Assembly (NCBI GenBank): GCA_907164885.2
Contig: OU015497.1
Location: 71,100,472 to 71,164,471 of the forward strand
Length of the DNA: 64,000 bases
Source of the DNA: Dolomedes plantarius
Lineage: Eukaryota; Arthropoda; Arachnida; Araneae; Dolomedidae
Direction: 5' to 3'
Below the pieces are notes generated by a model. That model ran no database searches, was not told the origin of the DNA, and worked only from the letters and a program-made list of their open reading frames with translations. The stretch's first letter is position 1. The number at the start of each line of letters is the position of its first letter. This document shows positions 24,830 through 34,012 of this stretch, one piece after another. A program made the position numbers and the translations under genes.

Positions 24830-25108
24830 AAGCCTCCTGGCTTAAACATTTGTGCATACACACCGTACGGTGAACATGATTGCGTACCGGGGCACAGTTA
24901 GGTTACAATCAAGCGTAATCCTGCCACCTGCACACTCGCTCTCTCTTTTATATTGAAGGTCGGCAGAAGGTGAACAGGCAAGTTTACAGATTTGCATATT
25001 CTCCTCTCGGTTCTTCACGGCGAAGTGTTCTTCTTCGGCAGAGTTTCGGCTTCGTGGTAGCGTTTTCTACGCCACATAATAACGCATACAAACATTAAAT
25101 TTTAAACA
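24830..25108 (+). promoter_or_regulatory. candidate host promoter and first non-coding exon
   Basis: This 280-bp patch is clearly richer in G+C and CpG than the surrounding AT-rich DNA, and is not visibly repeated in the window. It contains CTTTTATATT (TATA-like, around 24946-24955), then pyrimidine- and CpG-containing sequence. It ends at a good 5' splice-site match (A|GTAAGTAA at 25108/25109), after which the sequence becomes AT-rich again. This is what a TATA promoter plus short 5'UTR exon on the plus strand would look like. No start codon with a long frame follows before the splice site. Alternatives are an LTR or another unrecognised mobile-element fragment. Confidence 0.3.
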
Positions 25109-25136
25109 GTAAGTAACTTTTTGAGGTGATTATTAA

Positions 25137-25138
<2 letters not shown>

Positions 25139-25197
<59 letters not shown>
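25139..25197. repeat. (TA)n microsatellite
   Basis: About 29 TA units without interruption. Confidence 0.95.
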
Positions 25198-25200
<3 letters not shown>

Positions 25201-26212
25201 CTGATTGATTATCTCATTCTTTTTCGACAACACAATAAATTTTCTTCTCAGAATCTGTTTTAAAAATTGAGGCGTATTTTCTATTTACAATAAAAATACT
25301 AAGTTTAAAAGTGTGGGTTAATTGAAACGGGGTTTTTCTGCTATACATATGCAAGCATAAAAACAGCATTTTTACTTGCACTATTTCTATCACATGTCCA
25401 TGATTATAATATGTTATAGAAAACTTAAATCCATATTCCTATTATAAGCATGACCACGATAACGAAAACAAAGAAATTCAAAAATTTAATCTGGAAATAT
25501 CTATTTTTGTATATTATATTCAGGTCGTATTTCCTTTAAAGTTTTTTATGAATGAGATATTCATTTCCTAATGAATACAAGTAAAGTAAAGAAAATACAG
25601 ATACAAACGGAGACGCAGTAAAACGTCATAAGAGTAAGTGTTCAAGTATGAATTCACTTCATTGAATCAAAGTTTATTTTGGGAATTAATACCAAGAATA
25701 TTTTTTAGCAATAGTTAACATTAATAAATCTTACTTTCCTTTTTGAATTATTAGTTTTTAGTTACTATTACTGATACTATTCTGTAAAAAACTAATATAT
25801 TTTAGATTTTGTTTAAGGACGTCATAGAAAGAGAAGACACATTTACTTAATAAAAAGAAATCCCCCATTCTAGAATATATCAAAAGGAATTTTAAAAATT
25901 TGTGCAGACAATCTTTTTATCTAAAATTTTAAAACTGGCAGAATAGTAAAAAAAAATTAATTATATTTTTAATTTATCATCTATCATATATTCTTGTCAT
26001 AAAAGAAATTCATACATTTTTCTTCCTCTTTAAAAGTAACAAGTACTTCCTTCAAACTATTCCTTAAAACTATAAATTTATGATTTTTATTAATAAATGC
26101 TAATTTTTCTAAATATATTTAAAAGTTCTGCAAAACTTTTCTTTTATTAAGAATATCACAAAATATTTTATTTTTTAAAAAACTATCACTCCAAAGAAAA
26201 ACTTTAAATCTG

Positions 26213-26214
<2 letters not shown>
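25198..26214. other. AT-rich non-coding stretch
   Basis: No gene or element recognised. If 24830-25108 is a first exon, this would be intron. Confidence 0.35.

Positions 26215-26256
<42 letters not shown>
26215..26256. repeat. (TA)n microsatellite, left half interrupted by transposon
   Basis: The TA array stops exactly at the left end of the Tigger element and resumes at 27494-27523 on its right. The two were probably one array before the insertion. Confidence 0.9.
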
Positions 26257-26259
<3 letters not shown>

Positions 26260-27490
26260 TTGGTTCTCTGTTTAACGACGCTCTACTTAACCACGATCTC
26301 TATTTAAAGACGATATTTCCCGGTCCCTCCGACGTAAAAAAATTCTATTTTACGACGATTTTGTTTCTACTTAACGACGATTTTTTCTTACATGATAATC
26401 TTTTTCTTCAACATTTTATCTACTGGAAGGTTACTTTCTGTGGGGGAGTTTGGTTTCAAAAACAGACCCGGAATTTCCTTTATGTTTGTTGCAATCATAG
26501 ACTTGTTGCAGTGGAAAAAACCGGGGGAGGGGGGGGGGGTTACTGTTTCTCGGAAGATCCAACATTCTTCCCTGGTGGATCGAATTTCTTAGTGCGGGTG
26601 TGGAATCACTCTATTGTACCTACCATGTTGTCATGTGATTTACGAACTGTCCAAAAGCACTCCTCTCTCACTCCTTCTGGGAAGCACGTGTTCATGATTA
26701 GAGAATTCATGGTTCGGTGTAGGAGCTCATTCCAGTACGAATACGAGGTGAGCAGAGCAAAATGGCATCAAAGCGAAAGCATCTTACGCTACACGAAAAA
26801 GTGAAAATTATTGAAAACTGGGAAGAAAGTGTTGGAATAGCAAAAGTCCAATTCGCAAGACAATTTCAGCTACCCGAGTCTACTAAAATTCTTGAAGCAG
26901 CACAAAAATTTGGTTTGGGATCCAAATCCAAACGGCAGAAAATTCAATGTGGCCGATCAGAAGAGTTTGAGAAGGCAGTCCTACAATGGTTTCATCAAGC
27001 AAGAGCATCTAACATTCCAATTTCCGGAGTGATATTTAAAGAAAATGCTATTATTCTGGCAGAAAAGTTTGGAATGCAAAATTTTCAGGCTTCGGCTGGT
27101 TGGCTAACAAAGTTCAAAGAAAGATATACGCTATATTACATCGAAAATGGAAGGTGACTCATTTAACATTTTAGAAAATCTGGAAAAGAGAATAACGAAA
27201 ACAAGGCGAATGAAGCAATCTAAACTTTTTGAATTTTTTAAAACGTAATTTATTGTATTGTTTGTACTCTTTTTTCAATGTAATTTAAAATAACTTTTTG
27301 TGAATAAAATAATGATGATAATAAAAATAACATTTTTAAACACGCCAATATATTAAGAAATATATTGACAGTCCAAAACCTGTAAAGTGTGAAGGGAAAT
27401 GTTATTTTTTCACAAATTCTGTTTAAGGACGATCTCTACTTAAGGACGATTTTTTCACGGTCCCTTGAAAGTCGTTAAACAGTGAACCAA

Positions 27491-27493
<3 letters not shown>
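26257..27493 (+). mobile_element. pogo/Tigger-type transposon, internally deleted
   Basis: Terminal inverted repeats begin CAGTTGGTTC on the left and end GAACCAACTG on the right, continuing into a TTTAACGAC.. block on both sides. TA flanks both ends, the usual pogo/Tigger target duplication. The subterminal regions carry repeated TACTTAACGACGAT-like units in direct orientation at both ends. At 1,237 bp it is about half the usual autonomous length, because the catalytic part of the transposase gene is missing. Confidence 0.88.
26762..27246 (+). pseudogene. Tigger transposase remnant (CENP-B-type DNA-binding domain plus C-terminal tail)
   Basis: The frame from 26762 starts MASKRKHLTLHEKVKIIENW, the N-terminal Psq/CENP-B-like helix-turn-helix of pogo/Tigger transposases. 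At about residues 38-42 (LPEST/KILEAA) a few residues usually present between the two helix-turn-helix halves appear to be missing. The second CENP-B-type domain follows: EEFEKAVLQWFHQAR, then FGMQNFQASAGWLTKFKERY. The whole DDE catalytic domain is deleted. The frame then shifts into the extreme C-terminal tail (KTRRMKQSKLFEFFKT, stop about 27246), which holds a PCNA-interaction consensus QSKLFEFF. It could bind DNA but not transpose. Confidence 0.82.

Positions 27494-27527
<34 letters not shown>
27494..27527. repeat. (TA)n microsatellite between two transposons
   Basis: The TA array between the right end of the Tigger element and the left end of the next Tc1-like element. Both insertions use TA targets. 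Confidence 0.9.
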
Positions 27528-28087
27528 CACACTGAGAAGCCAAAAAAACTGGTACAGGCGTGCGTATGCTAATAATGGAGGTATGAAACCAATCAGCGTG
27601 ACGCGATGGGATCGGCAGCCCCTGTATAAGACGCAGGTGTCTGGCGAAGCTGTTAGATCGGTTCCTGCTGCTACAATGGCAGGTTATCAGGATTTATGTG
27701 ACTGATCGAGGTGTAATAGTCAGCAGAGATGGGACATAGCATCTCCTATGTAGCGATGCAATTTGGATTTTCGTGCACGACCATTTCACGAGTGTACCGT
27801 GAATATCAGGTATCCGGCAAAACATGAAATCTCTGACAGCCGTGCGTCCGGGAAAAGACATTTAAATGACTGGACCGTCGACGACTGACGATGATCTTAA
27901 AACGAGATAGACGTGCAACAATTCCTCAAATCGCTGCAGATTTCAATGCTGGGGCATCAACAAGTGTCAGCGTGTGAAGTGTTCAACGGACAATCATTGA
28001 TATGGGCTTTCGGAGCTTCAGGGCTATTCATGTATCCTTGACTGCACGGAACAAAACTTTACGCCTTTCCTGGGCCCGCCAACACCT

Positions 28088-28378
28088 TGTACCGTACTAT
28101 ATCTCACCCCCAAAAAGTCTGCGTGGGAGTTAAGTCCCCCGAGCTGTTTCTAAGCGCATGCGTCAAGAAGAAAATAATTGGTGGGGAGAAGGTCATTACC
28201 CTTTGTGAGAGGGGACGCTTGAGAGATAAGCTTGAGTGTGGTGATATGTTTTACTTCTTGTATATAATTCTGTTGTATATAGTGTGTGTGTGTTCTGTGC
28301 CGTAAATAAAGTGAAGAAAACGCTACCTGATGTCTTTCCTAATGTGAAAGTGTGATTTATTGGCCAAGTTACGGTACA
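28088..28378 (+). repeat. 5' LTR
   Basis: 291 bp, TGT...ACA with a short inverted end (TGTACCGTA/TACGGTACA). A TATATAA-like box lies at about 28260 and AATAAA at 28305-28310, so promoter and polyadenylation signal both lie in the 3' third. The frame at 28087-28305 over it is incidental. Confidence 0.93.
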
Positions 28379-28385
28379 GCTTTAA

Positions 28386-28485
28386 ATGGTGGATAGCGGT
28401 GGTACGAAATCCACCGACGATGCAGATGTGAGTGGAATACCTGCCTTCGTTCGAAATGCCGAGTTTGGATTTAGAAGCAAGATCG
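28386..28485 (+). CDS. possible first coding exon of gag
   Basis: The ATG at 28386 opens a frame of 61 codons starting MVDSGGTKSTDDADV. Its first 33 codons have ordinary protein composition; after GGTGAGTGC (a good 5' splice site with GT at 28486-28487) the frame turns hydrophobic. Splicing from 28485 to the TAG acceptor ending at 29503 (pyrimidine-rich TTTCTGTTTGAATAG) would join it in frame with gag. Both the splice and the use of this ATG are inference. It may instead be a short upstream open frame. Confidence 0.3.
28387..28402 (+). promoter_or_regulatory. candidate primer-binding site
   Basis: Eight bases after the LTR, TGGTGGATAGCGGTGG begins with the TGG expected to pair with the CCA end of a tRNA. 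I cannot assign a tRNA, and the offset from the LTR is larger than usual. The site would overlap the ATG at 28386. Confidence 0.25.
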
Positions 28486-28570
28486 GTGAGTGCCAAGCAA
28501 TTTTTTGTTTCCTGTTTGTTGCAGTGGCAAAAGTGAAAATGCTTTTATTGTTCATGTTTTTGAGTAAATA

Positions 28571-28866
28571 GATGAAATGTTGGGCATCATTGCAAAAATT
28601 AAATGTTCAAGCATCATTGCTTATTTGAAACCTTTGTGTATATTCTTGGCATCATTGCCATAGTATATTAATGTGAACATCATTGTTCTGTTGAAAAGAA
28701 ATATATATTAATTTTTTTTTCCTTGGGCATCATTGCCATTGAATTAATTGCATCATTGCAAGAATTTAAATGTTTAAGCATCATTGCTTATTTGAAACTT
28801 TTGTTTATATTCTTGGCATCATTGCCATGGTGTATTAATGTGAACATCATTGTTCTATTGAAAGAA

Positions 28867-28897
<31 letters not shown>

Positions 28898-29170
28898 TGT
28901 TTTGTTTTATTGGGTATCAATGATATTGAGTTATTGCATCATTGCAAAAATTAAGAAACTAAGTTAGTCATCACAAAGCTAATTTTGTATGATTTTTTTT
29001 AAAGTGTCGTGGGGCATCAATGCCAACTATTATTATTTCTTGTGTATATATATATATTTGCGTTCTGAAGTGTACAGTTTTTAAAATCTAAGAATTGTCG
29101 TAAACGGAATTAATTTGTCTTAATTGTATGTATATCATGCTAACAGGTGGAGCATCATTGCTCAGATAGA
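28571..29170 (+). repeat. array of 13 CATCATTG-core hairpin motifs in the leader
   Basis: The exact core CATCATTG begins at 28585, 28612, 28650, 28678, 28728, 28751, 28779, 28817, 28845, 28937 and 29153. Variants are CATCAATG at 29015 and TATCAATG at 28915. Twelve of the 13 have 1-4 bases on the left complementary to those on the right, and the arms differ between copies: AAG/CTT, TGG/CCA, GAA/TTC, TTG/CAA, GG/CC, GAG/CTC. With the CA/TG inside the core each forms a 3-6-bp stem around TCAT (TCAA in variants). Part of the array arose by a 167-bp duplication (28612, 28650 and 28678 against 28779, 28817 and 28845). A (TA)n run interrupts it at 28865-28890. Confidence 0.85.
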
Positions 29171-29514
29171 AATATTTTAGATATTTTAAATAAGTGTATT
29201 TAATTGTGTTAATTATTTTTAAATTGACATTGAGTGTTGCATTTGTAAAATATATTATGTTACGTATGAATAATTGATTTCAAGAAAATCCAAAGTAATC
29301 ATTTTAGTTACGTTTCTGAAACAGAAGTAAAGTCAGTTACTTAAATTGAGATTTTATATCGTTTTAATAAAAAAAACAAAGCTTTACTTAATTATTTTAA
29401 GTTTAAGTAAATATATTTACTGTTGTTCTACTTGGGATAGTGACAAAAGTTATAGTTAGCCATTTTTTATTTGAGCCAGTAATTTCGATTTCTGTTTGAA
29501 TAGTCCTAAATTTT

Positions 29515-30198
29515 TTGAGTCTACGAAGCTATTTGCCTACAAATATGGCTTTTCTTGGTCGAGGAAAGAAAGAAGATCTAAAACTTTTAGCTGAAGAATT
29601 ACGTTTAGAAGTAAGGGCTGAATTTAAAATAGCCTACATCAAGAACCTGATTATAGAGAGCAAAAATTATGAAGAAGATTTTGTCATGGAACAACTTACT
29701 GTAATCATAGACAGCAGGAAAGAACGAGAAGAAGAGAAGAAAAGGAGAGAAGAGCGAGAATTTGAGGAGAAGAAAAAGAGAGAAGAACGAGAATTTGAGG
29801 AGAAGAAAAAGAGAGAAGAACGAGAATTTGAGGAGCAGAAAAGGAGAAAAGAACACGAATTTGAATTGGAAAAATTAAGACTTGGAACTGTTGCAAGACC
29901 AGTTAGTAGTGAATCCTCCCGTTCGAAAGTTGACCTCCGGCAATTGATTCAAAGGTTTGATGAAAAAGAAAGCGATATTAGCTTGTACCTCCAACTTTTT
30001 GAGAGACAAGCTGAATGGGCACAGATTGAGTCTGTAGATTGGGTGTCCCATCTTCTAGGATTGCTTCCCTATGATGTAACAGAGTTGATAGCTCGTGAAC
30101 CTGCAGAAGACGCTAAAAAGTACGAGCATGTCAAGAATTTGCTCCTGAAGAGGTTCAAACTTAGTCCTGAAAAATTTCGCCAGAAATTTGTTAAGCAT
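29515..30198 (+). CDS. gag: gag, N-terminal part (SAP-like start, hendecad coiled coil)
   Basis: The open frame of 228 codons ends at a TAG (30199-30201). The likely initiator is the Met in PTNMAFLGRG, though an earlier AUG-less stretch is also open. Residues about 11-50 (GRGKKEDLKLLAEELRLEV) resemble the SAP-like start of many arthropod gag proteins. Residues about 75-125 are a charged coiled coil built of 11-residue repeats (core REEREFEEKKK) encoded by nearly identical 33-bp units at about 29749-29880. The remainder (LRQLIQRFDEKESDISLYL onward) is gag capsid-like. Gag would assemble the particle in the cytoplasm. The same frame continues past the stop, so it truncates what was one gag. Confidence 0.8.
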
Positions 30199-30201
30199 TA
30201 G

Positions 30202-30741
30202 AGAGGTGCCGAGTCAACATGGGGAGACTATGTGTATGAACTGGAAAATTATTGCAGAGAGTGGGTGAAGGGTTTAGGAATCTCAACTTTTGAACAGTTA
30301 CTTAAATTAATGGTAACTGATCAATTAAAACGCCGTGTTCCCGTCGAAATTCGTGATCACTTTATTGACGAATGGATCGAAATGATTTCTCAGAGTGATT
30401 AGGCATCAAAACTTGATGCTTATGAAAATGTCAGAAGGAATGTTAGAAAGAAAAATAATCTTAACAAAACTGAAGAAAGATTTGCTCCGAAGTCCAAACA
30501 GAAATTTGCTTCTGACTCTAGAGACAAGTTAGAGAATAACACTCAGGCTAGAGCTGAAGGCCAACAGAGGATAGAGCAACCCAGATGGCCAAAAAGAGAT
30601 GAAAATTTTTAAAAAAGAAGACGACCACAATGTTATGAATGTGGCTCTTATCAGCACATCAGACCTCAGTGCCCTAAACTGAAGAAAATCCCGGAATCAG
30701 CTGCAAGCGTAAATCGAATCGGAGGAGGCGAAGACGAGTTT
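30202..30741 (+). pseudogene. gag: gag, C-terminal part with CCHC zinc knuckle
   Basis: It is in the same frame as the upstream gag part, broken by TAG at 30400-30402 and TAA at 30610-30612. It begins with a capsid-like helix region (STWGDYVYELENYCREW) and then a basic stretch. One zinc knuckle CYECGSYQHIRPQC (C-X2-C-X4-H-X4-C, about 30632-30673) follows, the nucleic-acid-binding nucleocapsid motif. It leads into the protease frame without a frameshift. Each stop is one C-to-T change from a Gln codon. Confidence 0.8.
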
Positions 30742-31062
30742 TTGCTACCCTATACCACGATGGGGCAAGTAAATGGATTTGACATGCCTATTTTACGGGA
30801 TTCTGGAGCAAGTATAGACATTGTATGCCAAAAATACATCACTCCAAATATGTTTACTGGAGAACATGTATGGGTACAACAACCTTTAGATCTTGCTCCC
30901 ACCTGTTTACCCTTAGCTGAAGTGCAACTGGTTGGTGACTTTGGAATTGTTATCACGAAGGCAGCAGTAATTAGGGATGAATTAGATCAAGTCAGATATT
31001 TGTTAGGAAACAGAACTGCTTCTTTGCTAAATGACATGAAGGAACAAAATGTTCTCCCATGC
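30742..31062 (+). CDS. pro: retroviral-type aspartic protease
   Basis: The frame is open from the gag remnant to a TAG at 31063-31065. The active-site motif LRDSGAS follows a short beta-rich lead (GFDMPIL). The C-terminal part (YLLGNRTASLLND) is where the second conserved Leu-Gly of pepsin-fold retropepsins is expected. It lies between the zinc knuckle and integrase. The enzyme would cut the Gag-Pol polyprotein in the particle. It has no independent start of its own and would be made as part of Gag-Pol. Confidence 0.8.
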
Positions 31063-31065
31063 TAG

Positions 31066-33059
31066 TTGAATGCAATGCAGACAAGAAGGCAAAAACAGCT
31101 TCAAAGAGAGCTTGAAGAAAAAGAAGAAGCGACAACTGAATTAGAAAGTGCAACAGTCCATCAGGAAGATAGTGAGTTGGACAAGAATCAATCATTTCTT
31201 CCGTGTATAAAAGAGGATGACCCCTCCCTCTCACTTTTGAAAGTAGATAAGGAGACTTTTGCTATTGCACAGAAGCAATGCAAGGATTTGCAGCCATTGT
31301 TTGAAAAGGCAGGTGAAACCTCATCTGCAGATACGTCCAAAGAAATTTATATCGTGAAAGGTAACTTGCTGTTGCAAAGAAAATTTGATAAAACCGGAAA
31401 ACGAAGGCTATTACTAATTATTCCTGTACAATATCGAGAGCGTTTAAAAGCTCTATGCCACGAAGGTACTTCAGCACATCTCGGCGTGACAAAGACCAAG
31501 GATATTTTGGCAAGACATTTTTTCTGGCCAAAGTGTTTCCAAGAGGTGGAAAATTATGTACGCAGTTGTGATGCTTGTCAGAGAGCAGGAAAACCAAATG
31601 ACAAAAAGAAAGCTCCAATGAAAATTGTTCCTGTTATTCAAGAAGTTTTTTGTAAAATAAATGTAGATGCGTGTGGACCATTACCTGTTACACCTACTGG
31701 GAAGAAATATATAATCACTGCAATGTGTTTATCATCGAAATATCCGGATGCGGTCGCTGTCACAGATATTAGTTCAGTATCTGTTGTAGATGCTTTACTG
31801 CAAATTTTCAGCCGAATGGGGTTTCCAAAGGAAATTCAATGTGACCAAGGAACATCCTTCATGAGTGCTCTTACAACAGAATTTTTGACACGATTTGGAA
31901 TCAAGATTGCTCATAGCTCTGTTTATCATCCTCAGAGTAATCCCATAGAACGTTTCCATCGTACGATAAAGCGTATTTTACGAGTTCTTTGCTTAGAAGC
32001 CGCACCAGATTGGGAACAACATATTCACTCAGCTCTCTTTGCATTACGAACTGTAACTCATGAAAGCACAGGGTTTACACCAGCGGAGTTAGTACATGGC
32101 AAGAATTTGAGAACTCCCCTGACATTATTGTATGAGAGTTGGTTGCATCCGCCTGAAGTTGAGAATACAGTTGTCGAATACGTTTTTGAATTGCTAAATA
32201 GACTTAAGAGATGCCAAGAGCTTGCGGTTGAAAAAATGGAAGAGGTTCAAAGTAAACGGAAGACGTGGTATGATAAGAACGCTGTGAAAAGAGAGTTTAA
32301 AGAAGGAGATTTAGTTCTCATTTTGGCTACAAATAAAACAAATAAGCTGGCAGTCCAGTGGACCGGACCAGGAACAATTCTGAGTAAGATTTCGGATACT
32401 AACTACATCGTCAGCACGCCGAATAAGAAAGAAACGTCCCAAATTTATCATGTAAACCTTTTGAAACCCTACCATTCGAGACCAGAATTGATTAATTTTC
32501 TAGATTGTAGCGAAGCTGTTGAACAACCAGAGCTTTACATTGATTTCCCAAACATGGAGTCAAATCCCAATATTTTTAATTTTGCTGAAATTGTCCAAGA
32601 GAGTCAGTTGGAGAAAAGATTGGAATCCTGTCAAATTCAGCAGTTGCAGGATCTTTTATTAAAATATTCTAAAGCCTTTTCTAATAAGCCTGGTATGACA
32701 CATCTGGTTGAACATGACATAGAATTAATAGATGATAAATCGGTAAGAGCAAAACCATATCGAATGTCTCCCAGACAGACTGAAATTTTGAGATGCGAAA
32801 TTGAAAAGATGTTGCAATATAAAGTCATTGAGGTTGGAGTATCTGATTACACATCTCCCATGATCCTTGTAGAGGTTCCAGGCAGAGATCCAAGACAATG
32901 CATTGACTATCGCAGGCTAAATGAAGTCACAAAGACTGAATATTTTCCTCTCCCAAACATCGAAGAAAGAGTAGAACTTGTTTCTTCGGCGAAATTCATT
33001 ACTGTCCTAGACCTTGCCAAGGGGTACTGGCAGATACCTCTCAGTCAAAGATCGAAAAA
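31066..33059 (+). CDS. pol: integrase followed by the N-terminal half of reverse transcriptase
   Basis: One frame, 692 codons including the shifted tail. After a charged linker come: the HHCC zinc domain (HEG...AHLG...C.AC, about residues 130-172); the catalytic core with Asp in NVDACGP (about 199), Asp in QCDQGTSF (about 258) and Glu in NPIERFHR (about 293); and a GPY/F-like C-terminal region (WTGPGTILSK, about residues 425-465). The reverse transcriptase starts near residue 560 (KPYRMSPRQTEILRCEIEKM) and reaches LDLAKGYWQIPL, holding the first catalytic Asp, before the frame is lost in the A7 run at 33054-33061. By codon count there are 34 residues between the second Asp and the Glu. The integrase-before-RT order is seen directly. 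Confidence 0.9.
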
Positions 33060-34012
33060 AATTGGCGGCATTTGTTACCAGTTTTGGAAGTTATCGTCCT
33101 TTACGAATGCCATTCGGGCTAAAGAATGCCCCGTACTTTTTTAGCAAAATGATGGCTGAATTATTGCAAGGGTGTGAAGAATTCGCCGTGCCATATTTAG
33201 ATGATGTAGCAATTTTTTCTAGTGATTGGGAAGATCACGTTAAACATTTAGATAAAGTCCTAAACAGAATTTCAAAATCAAACCTAACAATTAAACCTTC
33301 AAAGTGTATGTTTGCACAAGAATATGTCAAATATTTGGGACACTATATTGGACAGAACCAAAGAAGACCTGCCGAGTTAAAAGTCTAGGCTATCAAACAG
33401 TTCCCAGCTCCATCTACTAAAACTGAAATACGAGATTTCCTTGGGTTAGCCGGCTATTATCGCCGATATATTCCCATGTTTTCGGTAATTGCTGCACCTT
33501 TAACTGAAGCTTTGAAAGGGAAAAATAAAAGAGGGTGTATAAATTGGTCGCCAGAGTGTGAGTCTGCTTTTCACGAATTAAAAAGGATTCTTAGTTGTCA
33601 ACCAGTCTTATATGCACCTGATTTTAGTCGAGAATTTTTACTTCAAACCGATGCTTCCGATTTAGGAATGGGAATCGTTCTTTCTCAGGTGGACGACCAA
33701 GGAGAAGAACATCCAGTGCTGTTTCTCAGTAAGAAATTCTCTGAAACGGAAAGACGTTATTCTACCACTGAGAAGGAATGTGCCGCTATCGTTTGGGCTG
33801 TAAAGAAACTGCATTGTTATCTTGATGGACAAAAATTCAAAATACAAACCGACCACAATCCATTAGTGTGGCTCAGTACAAATGCCAGCTCAAACCCCAG
33901 ATTAATGCGTTGGGCATTAGGACTTCAACCATACAATTATGAAGTAGTGCATCGTCGAGGAACTTTACACAAAAATGCTGATAGCCTTAGCCGTGTTCCA
34001 TGGCCAGATTAA
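33060..34012 (+). pseudogene. pol: reverse transcriptase C-terminal half and RNase H
   Basis: This part continues the pol reading frame one base out of phase with 31066-33059; one A fewer in the A7 run would join them. It carries VTSFGSYRPLRMPFGLKNAP, then the catalytic YLDD (VPYLDDVAIFS), the thumb (SKCMFAQEYVKYLGH) and connection region. A TAG at 33386-33388 interrupts the frame. RNase H follows: QTDASDLGMG (Asp), STTEKECAAIVWAV (Glu), TDHNPLVWL (Asp) and KNADSLSRVPWP (last Asp), ending with TAA at 34010-34012. RT copies the element RNA and RNase H removes the template. No integrase follows, confirming the altered order. Confidence 0.88.

Noticed and set aside
29605..29896. Minus-strand Phe/Ser-Leu-rich frames
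   Set aside because: Antisense shadow of the repeated gag coiled coil.
33054..33061. Programmed -1 frameshift at the A7 run
   Set aside because: The pol sequence continues in the +1, not the -1, frame, and it lies inside reverse transcriptase where no family uses recoding. A simple homopolymer insertion or sequencing error fits better.
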